Source of the DNA: Gymnogyps californianus
Taxonomy: Eukaryota > Chordata > Aves > Accipitriformes > Cathartidae
Assembly (NCBI RefSeq): GCF_018139145.2
Contig: NC_059475.1
Coordinates: forward strand, 11,022,437 to 11,086,436
Length of the DNA stretch: 64,000 nucleotides
Direction of reading: 5' to 3'
Below the pieces are notes generated by a model, which searched no databases, was not told the DNA's origin, and was given only the letters and a program-made list of their open reading frames with translations. Within the stretch, counting starts at the first letter, position 1. The number at the start of each line of letters is the position of its first letter. Position numbers and translations under genes: made by a program. Of this stretch, positions 54,401 through 64,000 are shown piece after piece.

Positions 54401-56918
54401 ATTCCTTCTCGTTTCTGGAAAAAATAAAAAAGTGATGTTTTTCTCAGTAAAGTTTAATGCTTAGGGTACAGTAAAAATTTATTTGTGATCCACAAACATA
54501 ATTAGATAAGAAACCTGAAAAATAAGAACTTTTTTTAAACAAACTCACAGTAGTATATTATTTCACCTTGCAAGTATTTCAGAAAACTCTTTTGTACATT
54601 AACAAGAAACTTGAAACTCCACCTGTAGAAGGAAGTATTTCTTTTCCTTTCTCCATTGTTCTTAATTCACTTTTCTTTTAAAGGCCCCAATTCAGCAAGA
54701 CATTTGAAACACCTAAACACATATGTATGTATTTTAGCAGAAGTATGTCTAGGTGAGTTGAATTAAACCTTGTATTTCAATGAACAGCTTGGCAGATGGT
54801 GCCCATGCTTCTCTTTTGCAAAAATCTTGCTCCCAGGCTCTCTGTTCTTTCTGCCCTGTTCATACACTTTTTTTTTTGCCTCAGTGTTTTCCTTTTCTGA
54901 CTTCTCTCCACACAAAGAGCTCTATTTGCTTGTGATGGAAAACCAAAATGGAGGATAATCCATTCACAGCCTGCTCCAGACCCTAGTCATCTTGGTGTTA
55001 ATATATGCATTGACTCCAAGGTTCTTCAGATGCGAAAAGCCCTTCGTACATGGTGGTGAGTGGCCTGTGTCTAGAAGCTGTACACAAAATGGCAGAAGCC
55101 AACTCAAATGGTTGCTATTTGACTCAGTTGGAAAATGAAGGAGTTTAAAAATTTGACATCGTTTCCAGTATGCTCATCACAGTCATCTGGTGGCAGTGTC
55201 AATACCGCACATATGTTTTGCCTCTCTTTGTGTTCTCTCCATTAATTCTATTCACTGGAATTAGTAAAATCTTGCAATACAGAAAGAAAAGTCAGGCAAA
55301 TGCTGACGACTCCATGTAAAGTCTAGACATTAGGCAATTGTGAAGGTTTTGGCTGGAATAGAGTTAATTTTCTTCATAGTAGCTAGTGTGGGGCTATGGT
55401 TTGGATTTGTGCTGAAAACAGTGTTGATAATTCAGGGATGTTTCCGTTATTGCTGAGCAGGGCTTACACAGAGTCAAGGCCTTTTCTGCTTCTCACACCA
55501 CCCCACCAGCGAGGAGGCTGGGGGTGCACAAGAAGTTGGGAGGGGACACAGCTGACCCCAACTGACCAAAGGGATATTCCATACCATAGGGCGTCATGCT
55601 CAGCATATAAAGCTGGGGGAAGAAGAAGGAAGGGGGGGATGTTTGGAGTGATGGCATTTGTCTTCCCAAGTAACCATTACGCATGATGGAGCCCTGCTTT
55701 CCTGGAGATGGCTGAACACCTGCCTGCCGATGGGAAGTGGTGAATTAATTCCTTGTTTTGCTTTGCTTTCGTGTGCAGCTTTTGCTTTACCTATTAAAAC
55801 TGTCTTTATCTCAACCCACAAGTTTTCTCACTTTTACCCTTCCGATTCTCTCCCTTATCACACCGGGCGGGAGTGAGCAAGCAGCTGTGTGGTGCTTAGC
55901 TGCCGGCTGGGGTTAAACCACGACAGCAATTGTTCATGATTCTTCACTCCCTGTCATACAATGAAATGAGAAAAATAAATTTATGCTGGTCCTAGACTTG
56001 CCTTCTACGTGGAAAAAAGAAGAATAACCTTCATGGCATGTGAACTGGGGCTGCTGCTCTTCCTTGCCTTGGAGAAGACAGCACATCCCTACCTGAGGCA
56101 GTCCTCAGTGTATGATGTTGCTCAGGATTTGGCCAGGCTTGAGTCTATTACTTCTATGCTGCATTACTAAAATATATGAGGATCAAACTTACTTTCTGCA
56201 AGAAAGCCATACATGGCACCCTCTGGGTCACTCCAAACTGGCACTTGGAGTAATCTGAAATGTCCTTTTAGCTAGATGATAGTTTCAGGGGTTTTCCATT
56301 ATATTTTTTAAAGCCCTGTTACTAACTATCTTGCACACAGTTAAAAATGCATTCAGGGAGGACCTTTGAACATTAAAAAGACAGAGCAGAGGCCAGTGTG
56401 TTACATACTGAAAAAGGGGGCACAGAACAGCCGCCGAGACATCTTCTGTCACATACCTTGAAAGTCTGAAGAAAAACTACGTAATTTAGGGCTATCTTCA
56501 TTTTCAGCTTGTGCAGACAGCAGTTAAGTACTTGCACTTGAAGTTACAATCTAGTTCATGCCAGCTCAAGTTAGAATTCCGCTCTGTTTGGGATTTTTGT
56601 TTATTTTTCCCTTTGCTGCAGGGTGAAAGGAAACTTTTATTTCCTCCTGATGATGACTCAATGATGCCTTCTGGAGCAAAAGCCCTATCACTTTTGTCTC
56701 CTAGAGGAGTTGAGCATCATAGCAACAGCAAATGTACTTCTCAGCACCCAGTCTGGTGATACGGGAGAAGAAAAAGGCTTCTAATACTCTACCTTCCCTC
56801 TGCAAACATGCAAAAATAGCCAAAAAGGTACTCCAGTACCTACATAAAATATATTTCCCTTTTTTATAAACTGCAATTAGTATAAATAGGAATTCTGCAC
56901 CTTAATCCTATTGTTGAC

Positions 56919-56951
<33 letters not shown>

Positions 56952-59900
56952 CATCAAGCCCTAGTTTTGTGCCTGGCATCTGATCACTAACATTAACGGA
57001 ATTTCCACATTGTCCAAATACAACATACATCTGCTGGACGCTTATTTGACCAGCACATGTCAAGATATACTTTCCTATGGTTTTGATTTGTAAAAAGACT
57101 GGTGAACAAGTCCCAATGGCAACCATCAGAATGGACCTTAGAAACACTAGTCTAAGCACCTTCTCTGTGAAGGCTGCTTCCCATACATCTTCTGCACTTT
57201 AAAAAATCTCCACCTCAAAATTGACCCTAACACTGACGTCACCTGTTGTGAAGTTTGTTTTATACTAGACAGAAAATGACACAATATTCCTAAAAATACA
57301 AAGAAGTGCTACTGAGGACTGAAAGACTGATCAGCAATGTTCCTTAAAGACAACAGTGGCTATAACTGAAACAACAAATGATAAAAAATGAACATCTACT
57401 ATTTAAAAGTCACTGAGAAACGAGGCATGAATTAAGATTCCCCATTAAAAAGAAAAGCTGGACGCACATTCCAGTGACCACAGAAGACTTTATTTGGACA
57501 GGCTTGGCATTTTCTTCCCTCACAGGTGAAAGACTCCACTAAAGGCCATGAAAGATCTTCCTAATCACTTATCATTTTAAATTGGCAACTACCTGTAGAA
57601 CAAAAAAATACATCTGAAATTTGGGTAATATGTCTGGAAATGGAAAGGTTCTCTTCTTCATCTCTCTTCGCGTCAGCTATGTGTCAGTAGTTTTATGTAA
57701 CTGAGGGCCAACTGCTTAATTTCCCACACAACGTCCCACTCTGCAAACCTTCCCACTATTTGAATGGGTTTTGCCTATGTATTGTTGCTATCCTTTTCAT
57801 CTGGAGGATCATGTCTTATAATTGCCCCACCAAAATGAAATGCAGAACTATTCTGGAGCTTGAAAGAATAAATACATTTGTTACAGGTTGAAAAAAAGAC
57901 TTCTTGGGAACCTGGAGGCAATGCTGCTCTGAAACATTTCAGACCTTCCCAGGCAGTGGGACCAATGAGCTCAGATTAAGTATGTGATGTACACCTTCTT
58001 CTAATCTCGTTAATTTCTTAGCTTTGCTTAACAGTAGCTTATGCACCCAAGAATTGCTGTCCCAGTGCTCAGAATATGCTGAAGCCATTCTGGCTGCTCT
58101 GCCAATGCTTTCTTATACTCTCTGAGTTACATCTCTTGCACACAAACAATCTGTCATCTAACAATTTGTGGATGGCATAAATAAATAATTATTAAAAAGA
58201 GGCAAAATGATGGCAAGATCCAGCTCTCCACAAAAGCTCTCACTTGTTTCAGTAGATATAATCAAACAAAGCCTGGGCTTTGTTCAAAGTTATTCACTCT
58301 ATTAGTATGGAAGGAAAAGAAAATAATATAAGAAAATAGCTACAAAACATCCAACTATCACTTTTTTCCCCAAATCAGCTTATAACCCAGATTTCATATT
58401 ACTCTCATTGCTAACAGCTTTTGTACAAAACACCCAAAGGAAACAAGCTTTCATAAGAACTGTGCTGATTACCTGTTGGGCATGAGCACATTTTTTGTTT
58501 CAGAAATATCTTTGTTTCTATTTCAATAAACTACACCCAGCCAAGATGGCAACCCTCACATTTTATGTGTTTCTAAACCTAACAAAATCATGAAATGAAT
58601 TAAGGTAGTGTTCCTTAAAGACTTCATAAAAGTACTTTGTTCTTTTATTTCTCTCTCTCTCCTATTCCCTTTATCAAACTGTATAGAGTAGAATATAAAA
58701 CCAGCTACCACATAGTCTGTTAAGCTTCCCTAGGTATGACCTTACTTTACAGAACGTATGAGGGTTTAGAACATGAGGCGTGCAAGTTTGAACACTAAAT
58801 TAGGCTTTAGGATCTGTTGATTGTTGATTAAAACTTTCATTGAGTTCAGAGGGTACGTGATGAATTATACAGAACCAATCCACAGGACATGAAAGACAGA
58901 TTTAAAAAATAAAAATAAAAAATGCACCCACCATAAAGTAAAAATGAAAAATGTCTCAAACACAATTACAGTAAGAATACTGACCCCCACCCTCTGTTAA
59001 CAGGAATCAGCATAGCCTTGGAATTCCACTGATTGGCTTTCACCAAGGACTGGGTCTGCAGGACAAAATCTTCTGCAACATTACTTGGATTTTATTCTGG
59101 TGCAACTGCTTTCTCTGCAATTCACTGGCGCCTGAGCTACAGCTGTGTAGCTAAGAGGCAAAGCAGTGAGCCAGATTCTCCCACTACTTATTGTTTTTAA
59201 ATTGGTTTATCTGTACTGACTTCAGTGGATTTGCTGTTGAACTACATTAGCCTATTAAACAAGAGGACAATCACGTCCATTGATTTCAACAGGAATTTTG
59301 TCTGGACGTAGAGAGTGACAGCAGAACACAAGATCTGGCTCTTTATTTTAGGACTGTTTTCTTTTTCTGGTTTAATTTCTCATCCCAAAGATGCCCTGAC
59401 CACTGCACTCCTAATTTCTTAAGCTGTTTTGGGGAGAACTTTGAGATAAACCAGTGTAAATAATATATTTATAATAGCCAAAGAAAAGTCCTTGAAAATT
59501 ATGTTCCTCTGAAGCCTTAGACACATGAGTGCAGATTTGCTGAGGTTCTCTTTCATCGTCTGTAGAGAAACCCGTGAAGCAATGAGTCATTATCAGGTGT
59601 CAGTGATACATCTACCAGAAGACTCTCCTTCAGATTTCTCCCCAAATTACAAAACTTGTCTGATTTGAATACTACAAAAAGGAGTGGTTACTTTCTCAGA
59701 TCTGTCCCACAGATTTTCAGTCACACAAAACTTGAGCAATAGCCCTTTGCACCAGATACTTCAGGGTAACATCAGTTAAAACACACAAATATCGTTACAG
59801 GGTGAAAAATAAAGGCAAAGTTAATTGGAGAGAAAGAAAGGCAGATTAAATGGGAAGAGGCCAAATAAGATAGAGCAAGCACGAGTCCAACTGAAAGAAA

Positions 59901-62430
59901 AATGATGAACAAAATAACATGAAGAGTTTGGATTGATGAGGCTCTAATAAGGAGACTGACTGACACAAAAGATTTAGCTGATGGGGTTTTTTTGCATGCT
60001 TATGAGAAAGCCAACACTGTAATCAGACTAAATTAGCATGCACAAGGCTGAAAAAGAATATTTAGTCACCTAACATGAATCTGAATGTAATAAACAGTGA
60101 CAATTCATCATTCAGTGCCAAGAATGATTTGAATCTCTACACAAGTGAGAAGACGGTCAAAAATGGGAAAAATAATAATTCTAGAGATCATATTGGGTGA
60201 TAAACACATTCCAACAATAATAATGCTTCATATATTTTTAATGTCAGCGTCTGGCCACTTCACAATCAAAATAAGATATTCTGAGCCACAGCTCAATCTG
60301 GGAAAGCACTTCTGCCTTTTTCTGGTTGAAGCATTGTCAGCAGGGAAGATGCACGTGTGTTTCTTGTCAGCCAGAGATACATGCATGCCCGCCCAAACAG
60401 AAACTCTAGATGTATTTTTCAAGAAACCCCTCAGCCAATTTCACAACACTACGAAGAGCTGTTTAACACCTCTCTTACCTGCACAACAACAACCTGAATG
60501 GACACATGATCTGGGAGTCTGATTGGTGCTCGAAAATACTGTGATAATGCAACCAGAAGATGAAGTATTGCTACGAGACTTTTAGCATGAACAGCTGAAA
60601 TAGATATTAAAAGCACAAGTTACAAACTGCAAAGTAACTAGGGCACATATTTTTACTTTTTAGGATGTAGGGATTATGGGACTCTTTTCCTCTTGCCACC
60701 TGGAGCCAGGGGGCACATTTAAGGCACCTCGCCTTTACTGGTCTCCTCCTGCTCAACAGGTCATGTGAATGCAGCCCAGTAATACGTGTCAGCACCGAAG
60801 TGTTACTTTTTGCAATATGTCTGGATGCCATAGGCTTGTGTAGATGGAAATCTAAAGCTAATCCAACAGCTAGATTTCATGTATGGCAGTTTAAGTGCTG
60901 TCTCTGTATTCTCCTTGCCTTTCCTTTATTCCCTTTATTTCAATAAGGATTTATGGACTATCAGAAAGATATTTTTGTACTCATAACATGCACTTATTCA
61001 TTTTTAAGTGTCACAATGTCTTCAGGATGACAAACGAGGCTATTTTGGCAGAAGTCTTAAGCAATAACTTACTAAACTCAATGACTCAAACATTCCTCAT
61101 GAAGTTGTTATAGTTCTTGTTATTGCAGCTTTTTCACAGCAGGTTTCATAGGGGTAGTTAACACTAACACAACTTACAAGATATCAAAAGCCATACTGTA
61201 GGAAATCCTTAATCAAGTATCAAACCATTGACATTAAAGTGAATAATTTCTAATTATTATTGCCTTTCTTCCTCTTCTATTTTGTTTTTGCATTTATAGT
61301 CTTCCCCAGAGTAGTATTGCTAAATGATCTTTGACAGCTACAGTACAGTGTAATTACATTTTCTGTACTCGAACTAACCATTAAGTACTACCTTACTTCA
61401 CTGGTAAAGCAGGATCAGATTCACTAAAATATCCTTCTTCAGTATCTTCCAATGCAAGTCTCAACTACGCCGTGGAGATACCCATTCATATAAAATGCAG
61501 CATCGCTGTCAAATTTTGCTGGGGTGCCAGTGGTCACAGATGAGGTGCTTTAGCAGAACACTAAAAAGATGTCTGTCTGCCTAGCACCGGTGTGTGCTAC
61601 AGCTGGCTCCAGCTGCTGCTGTCTATCTCTACTTTAGCTCTAAAACACATGTAAAACATTAAATTAAAACTAGAAGTTAAATTGTCAGGCCACTCCAAAC
61701 ACCCTGCCTCCAGCTGCATAACAGAGAATGGAAAAAACCTGGGGGGAGGTTGAAGAGAGATGCGGACAGAAAACTCGGTGAGACCACAAGAAGGGGAAAG
61801 TCAGAGATGCCTAATGTTCACTCTTCCTCCCTCAAGCTATTTCTCTCCCTCTCACTGATTCGTTGTGAATGGAACGGGATACAAAACAGCTCAGCTCAAG
61901 ACAGGTATAGGAGACATGGAAATTGCTATATACTGGTCAAGGTATTCACCCGTGTGAAATTATTCTGGATATCAAACTTAAAACAAATTAAGAGGCCTAA
62001 TTTTCTAAAACTGATGATAACTTGCTTTCTGCAACACGTACACTAAAATGTCTTGTTGACCTGGTTTCGGCTGGGACAGAGTTAACTTTCTTTTTAGCAG
62101 CTGGTACAGTGCTGTGTTTTGGATTTAGTGTGAGAATGATGTTGATAACACTCTGATGTTTTAGTTGTTGCTAAGTAGCGCTTATCTTAAGCCAAGGACT
62201 TTTCAGTCTGCCATGCTCTGCCAGCAAGCAGGTGTGCAAGAAGCTGGGAGGGAGCAGAGCCAGGGCAGCTGACCTGAACTAGCCAAAGAGGTATTCCATA
62301 CCATGGAACGTCATGCCCAGTATATAAACAGGGAGGAGTTGGCTGGGAGGTGCGGATCGCGGCTCGGGAACTAACTGGGCATTGGTCAGCGGCTGGTGAG
62401 CAATTGCATTGTGCATCACTGGTTTTTTTC

Positions 62431-62477
<47 letters not shown>

Positions 62478-63361
62478 TTTTTTTTGTTATATTCCTTTTC
62501 ATTACTATTATTGTTATATTTCATTATTACTATTGTTAGTATTATATTTTACTTTAGTTATTAAACCGTTCTTATCTCAACCCATGAGTTTTACTTTTTT
62601 TTTTCCTTTCCTCCTCCTCACCCCACTGGGAGGGGGAAGGGGGAAGCGGCTGTGTGGTGCTTAGCTGCTGGCTGGGGTTAAACCACGACACTTGTGTTGG
62701 GCCACTGAGGGCATTTCTATTAGATAATACTATGTTCATTTTTAATACAATAAAACAGGAAGAGTGCAGTCCTAATCTTTATGAGAGTTTTGTAATCAAA
62801 ATTAGTGGTTCAGATTTAGCCTTAAACGATCAGAAATATTATTCATATCTATGTTGCAAATTTTACACAAAAAGTCCTAGGACCTAGCTCTCCTGCCTAG
62901 CTACTACATTTATGCAGGTACTTACCCGCTTCAACAAACCAATTTAGTAACAGAAAACTTAAGCTAGTATGCATATGGACTTAAGAGCAGAAATACCATA
63001 CTTTGACAGACTCTGAAAAGACAGTTTATTTAAATTGGATGTTGAGCACCTGTAAGGAGGGTAGAGTGTACCTCATCTGGAAGTGCCCTGCAGAGCAGCT
63101 CCTACCATAAATACCAGGTTTCAGCCTTTCCTTATCATTGGACATTTCAGAATTCCAGATAGCCGCTATAAACTCTCGGCTGTCAACAAATGAGAACAGC
63201 ATAGACAACATACAACTTACAGTCAACATTCCATTTAATGCTTCTTGGAGGGAGTTTAAGGGTTTCATTGATCTTTTCAAGCACCGTCTGTAGTTTCTGT
63301 TTCTGAGCAATTTCAGACTGAGTAACTTCAGCAACATTCAGCTTCTCACTTTCAAGTTTCT
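45326..63361 (-). CDS. PARVA: PARVA, alpha-parvin (partial; nine 3' coding exons)
   Basis: Focal-adhesion adaptor of the ILK-PINCH-parvin complex, linking integrins to F-actin; its C-terminal CH2 domain binds ILK and paxillin LD motifs. The join on the minus strand is 63361-63221, 60594-60479, 54414-54356, 53342-53323, 51949-51888, 51213-51145, 49501-49400, 48595-48523, 45402-45326: 719 nt with all phases compatible and every intron GT-AG, ending in TGA. It encodes about 239 residues, corresponding to human residues ~134-372: most of CH1, the linker and the whole CH2 domain. The first ~133 codons and the promoter lie beyond the right edge. Alpha rather than beta or gamma parvin is chosen because the linker (KREGILQSRQIQEEITGNTE) and the stretch GLLEGYFVPLHSFFLTPDSF match alpha-parvin as I remember it. 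Introns run from 674 to 6064 bp. Two antisense solo LTRs sit in introns. Confidence 0.96.
48523..48595 (-). CDS. PARVA: PARVA coding exon (CH2, ~residues 324-347)
   Basis: 73 nt between acceptor tattaccag and donor gtatcc. It encodes VLNVSFAFELMQDGGLEKPK then PRPE and ends with the first base of an Asp codon. The KPKPRPEDIV loop of CH2 spans this junction into the last exon. Confidence 0.96.
49400..49501 (-). CDS. PARVA: PARVA coding exon (CH2 core, ~residues 290-323)
   Basis: 102 nt, 34 full codons, phase 0 at both ends, with acceptor ttttttacag and donor gtaatt. It encodes FADGVYLVLLMGLLEGYFVP followed by LHSFFLTPDSFEQK, the hydrophobic core of CH2. The phrase LLEGYFVPLHSFFLTPDSF distinguishes alpha-parvin from the beta and gamma paralogues, as far as I recall those proteins. 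Confidence 0.97.
51145..51213 (-). CDS. PARVA: PARVA coding exon (CH2, ~residues 267-289)
   Basis: 69 nt, 23 full codons, phase 0 at both ends, with acceptor atttcag and donor gtagg. It encodes TLITFVNKHLNKLNLEVTEL then ETQ, the first helix of the second calponin-homology domain, which carries the ILK and paxillin contacts. Confidence 0.97.
51888..51949 (-). CDS. PARVA: PARVA coding exon (N-linker helix of CH2, ~residues 246-266)
   Basis: 62 nt between acceptor tttttcag and donor gttgg (not gtaag, but a valid GT donor). It encodes (E)RDAFDTLFDHAPDKLNVVKK, the amphipathic helix before the CH2 domain, which in alpha-parvin forms part of the surface that binds paxillin LD motifs. It enters with two bases of a split Glu codon and ends in phase 0. 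Confidence 0.97.
53323..53342 (-). CDS. PARVA: PARVA 20-nt microexon (~residues 240-245)
   Basis: A 20-nt exon: one base completing Glu, then the codons for ALSGRH, then the first base of the next Glu. The acceptor catag is preceded by a long pyrimidine tract that is mostly an uninterrupted T run (A17 on the plus strand, 53348-53364); the donor is gtaagt. The size is not a multiple of three. Joining its neighbours directly reads Glu-Lys-Arg-Cys-Ile-stop, so skipping would truncate the protein before CH2. The peptide fits the alpha-parvin linker between GNTE and ERDAF. Confidence 0.9.
53348..53364 (+). repeat. PARVA: A17 run in the microexon acceptor tract
   Basis: On the minus strand this is the T-rich polypyrimidine tract directly upstream of the 20-nt PARVA exon. 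Its length may vary between individuals. Confidence 0.9.
53438..53523. repeat. Palindromic ancient repeat (MITE-like)
   Basis: Begins GGCCAGATCTTCAGCTTGGT and ends CCAACTGAGAATCTGGA, with GGAGTA and TACTCC facing each other inside. This is the layout of an old amniote palindromic element (Chompy/Harbinger-like, from memory). It lies in the PARVA intron just upstream of the microexon on the minus strand. Confidence 0.45.
54356..54414 (-). CDS. PARVA: PARVA coding exon (inter-domain linker, ~residues 220-239)
   Basis: 59 nt. The acceptor is ttttttccag. The donor is GTATGT directly after ...AACACTGA, so the exon ends with two bases (GA) of a Glu codon. It encodes KREGILQSRQIQEEITGNT. A second GTAAC donor-like site ten bases upstream (after ...ATAACTG) looks tempting, but using it would put the following microexon out of frame, so the GTATGT site is preferred. 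Confidence 0.93.
55339..55925 (+). mobile_element. Solo LTR, ERVL-type avian endogenous retrovirus
   Basis: A 587-bp solo LTR starting TG and ending CA, flanked by the 5-bp target duplication GCAAT (55334-55338 and 55926-55930). A 5-bp duplication is typical of class III (ERVL) elements. It has a TATA box (ATATAAA, 55605-55611) and a TATTAAA poly(A)-type signal (55792-55798), both in plus orientation, and ends in the motif GGGGTTAAACCACGACA common to a large bird LTR family. No internal retroviral genes remain, so it arose by recombination between two LTRs. It lies in the 6.1-kb PARVA intron, antisense to the gene. Confidence 0.92.
56920..56949 (+). repeat. A30 homopolymer
   Basis: Thirty A in the 6.1-kb PARVA intron. 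No retroposed body or target duplication is recognisable beside it. Confidence 0.9.
59168..59341. repeat. Possible eroded palindromic repeat
   Basis: Ends GAGCCAGATTCTC and GATCTGGCTC are inverted relative to each other, and the interior has TGACTTCAGTGGA and TTGATTTCAACAGGAA, which occur in old amniote palindromic elements. Heavily eroded; the family assignment is uncertain. Confidence 0.35.
60479..60594 (-). CDS. PARVA: PARVA coding exon (end of CH1, ~residues 181-219)
   Basis: 116 nt between acceptor tttcag and donor gtaag. It completes the split Ser codon and encodes VHAKSLVAILHLLVALSQYF then RAPIRLPDHVSIQVVVVQ, ending in phase 0 at Gln. This is the last part of the CH1 domain, with its hydrophobic helix (LVAILHLLVALSQYF), and the start of the inter-domain linker. 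The flanking introns are 2626 bp (containing the 62057-62690 solo LTR) and 6064 bp (containing the 55339-55925 solo LTR). Confidence 0.96.
62057..62690 (+). mobile_element. Solo LTR, same ERVL-type family, with internal poly-C
   Basis: A 634-bp solo LTR (TG...CA) flanked by the 5-bp duplication CTTGT (62052-62056 and 62691-62695). Its ends match the 55339 copy (GGTTTCGGCTGGGACAGAGTT near the start, GGGGTTAAACCACGACA at the end), but the middle differs, so it is probably another subfamily. It has a TATATAAA box (62321-62328), a TATTAAA signal (62559-62565), and an unusual run of 46 C at 62432-62477. It lies in the 2.6-kb PARVA intron, antisense to the gene. Confidence 0.92.
62432..62477 (+). 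repeat. Poly-C tract (46 C) inside solo LTR
   Basis: An uninterrupted C run downstream of the LTR TATA box, followed by a T run. It was probably a shorter C-rich stretch in the ancestral LTR that expanded. The assembled length is likely unreliable. Confidence 0.85.
63221..63361 (-). CDS. PARVA: PARVA coding exon (CH1 domain, ~residues 134-180)
   Basis: 141 nt. The acceptor cttcag precedes 63361 and the donor gtaag follows 63221. The exon starts with the last two bases of a Glu codon and ends with the first base of a Ser codon. It encodes KLESEKLNVAEVTQSEIAQK followed by a Lys/Gln-rich helix and LPPRSIKWNVD, the middle of the first calponin-homology domain. The AG at +1/+2 makes the acceptor locally ambiguous (AG|AG), but only 63361 keeps the expected Glu codon if the upstream exon ends in phase 1. 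The preceding exon lies beyond 64000. Confidence 0.95.
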
Positions 63362-64000
63362 CTGAAGTGATAATAGAAGAAAAAACAAAAGAAAAAACAT
63401 TGTCAACTCAATGAAGAACACAAAGACATTCCATGCACCCAGATGTACATTCAAGAGATATTAGACTTCCTGGTTTTAAAATTATCTGGTTTTCCTTCCA
63501 GAGCCACCTTCCCCCACACTTCTGAGCTCCTAAAGATACAGTTCATTTTCCCTATATTTACCTGTTGCCAAGGGGAAGGCCAAGTATTAATGAAAGCCAC
63601 CCTACTGGCTAACAAATATTTGCTGCCACTCCCTTTAGGGAACACCAGACTCGGAGGTAAGGCCCATTACATCTATTGCTACTGGATAAAGGATATTCCA
63701 TATGCAAGTGGCTTGTACAGCAGACCATCAAACCTAGGAAACAGATACCAACTTTAAGAAGATTTTTTTCATCAGTCTCAGCCTCCCAGCTTCTCCCTCA
63801 GACTCCGGAGATTTAAAAATTTTACTTGGCCTGTTTGCAATAAAAGTGAAGTGACACCATATTCATAGAGGTGGAAGATGCACTCAAGAAATGCAAACAA
63901 GGATTTCTGGAGGTATGAAAACAACTAAAACCTTGGGCAATTTCTTTCTGTGAAACCACAGCCCTTTTCTGCACTCAAAATTTGCAGTAGATTTTAAAAT
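63362..64000. other. PARVA: PARVA intron, right edge
   Basis: Intron upstream of the first visible PARVA exon. I looked for the preceding CH1 exon (the stretch around DLYDGQVLQKLF) on the minus strand and did not find it before the window ends. Confidence 0.7.

Noticed and set aside
54366..54414. Shorter PARVA exon ending at a GTAAC donor
   Set aside because: It would put the next 20-nt exon in the wrong frame. The GTATGT donor ten bases on restores the expected GNTEALSGRH.
56890..56949. A30 tract as the tail of a processed pseudogene
   Set aside because: The sequence before it (about 56.5-56.9 kb) shows no gene-like body and no flanking target duplication.
55339..62690. A complete provirus bounded by the two LTRs
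   Set aside because: Each LTR has its own different 5-bp target duplication on both sides, the interior holds PARVA exon 60479-60594, and no retroviral gene is visible between them.
45326..63361. Identity as PARVB or PARVG
   Set aside because: The linker and CH2 sequences fit alpha-parvin throughout, and the neighbouring CpG island fits the PARVA-TEAD1 gene order.

Overview
The window is from a bird genome. It has spliced vertebrate genes with GT-AG introns, a 5'-truncated CR1 retroposon whose minus-strand 3' end has the avian CR1 signature, and two ERVL-type solo LTRs of a family widespread in birds. The gene content matches the conserved amniote block PARVA - TEAD1 (human 11p15.3). I place it in birds, probably Neoaves; the species cannot be told from the sequence.

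Right third (about 45.3-63.4 kb, minus strand): nine coding exons of PARVA (alpha-parvin), which translate without interruption from codon ~134 of the 372-residue human protein to the stop. The first ~133 codons (N-terminal tail and start of the CH1 domain) lie beyond the right edge. All splice sites are GT-AG and all phases fit; one exon is only 20 nt. A long 3' UTR probably runs left from 45325, with candidate poly(A) signals near 42.6 kb and, better, 40.33 kb. Two solo LTRs (55339-55925 and 62057-62690), each with its own 5-bp target duplication, lie in PARVA introns in antisense orientation.

Middle (about 7.5-40.3 kb): intergenic DNA with no credible coding exon. It holds two CR1 fragments, a 66-bp poly-C tract, several microsatellites and eroded palindromic repeats, a purine-rich strand-asymmetric stretch, a paired AP-1-like site, and a notable 26-bp inverted repeat (18006-18031/18061-18086) that would fold into a long hairpin RNA.

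Left end (1 to about 7.5 kb): a strong CpG island (about 6.3-7.4 kb) with TATA-like and MEF2-like elements on the minus strand, a consensus splice donor at 6875/6874, and three TEAD-type GGAATG motifs 120-150 bp upstream. From the known gene order and strand (PARVA then TEAD1, same direction) I infer this is the TEAD1 promoter and non-coding first exon, with 1-6.3 kb being intron 1. No TEAD1 coding exon is in the window, so that name rests on synteny. The GGAATG cluster suggests TEAD1 may regulate itself.

Nearly all other open reading frames are chance frames in introns, intergenic DNA or GC-rich promoter sequence and are not annotated.
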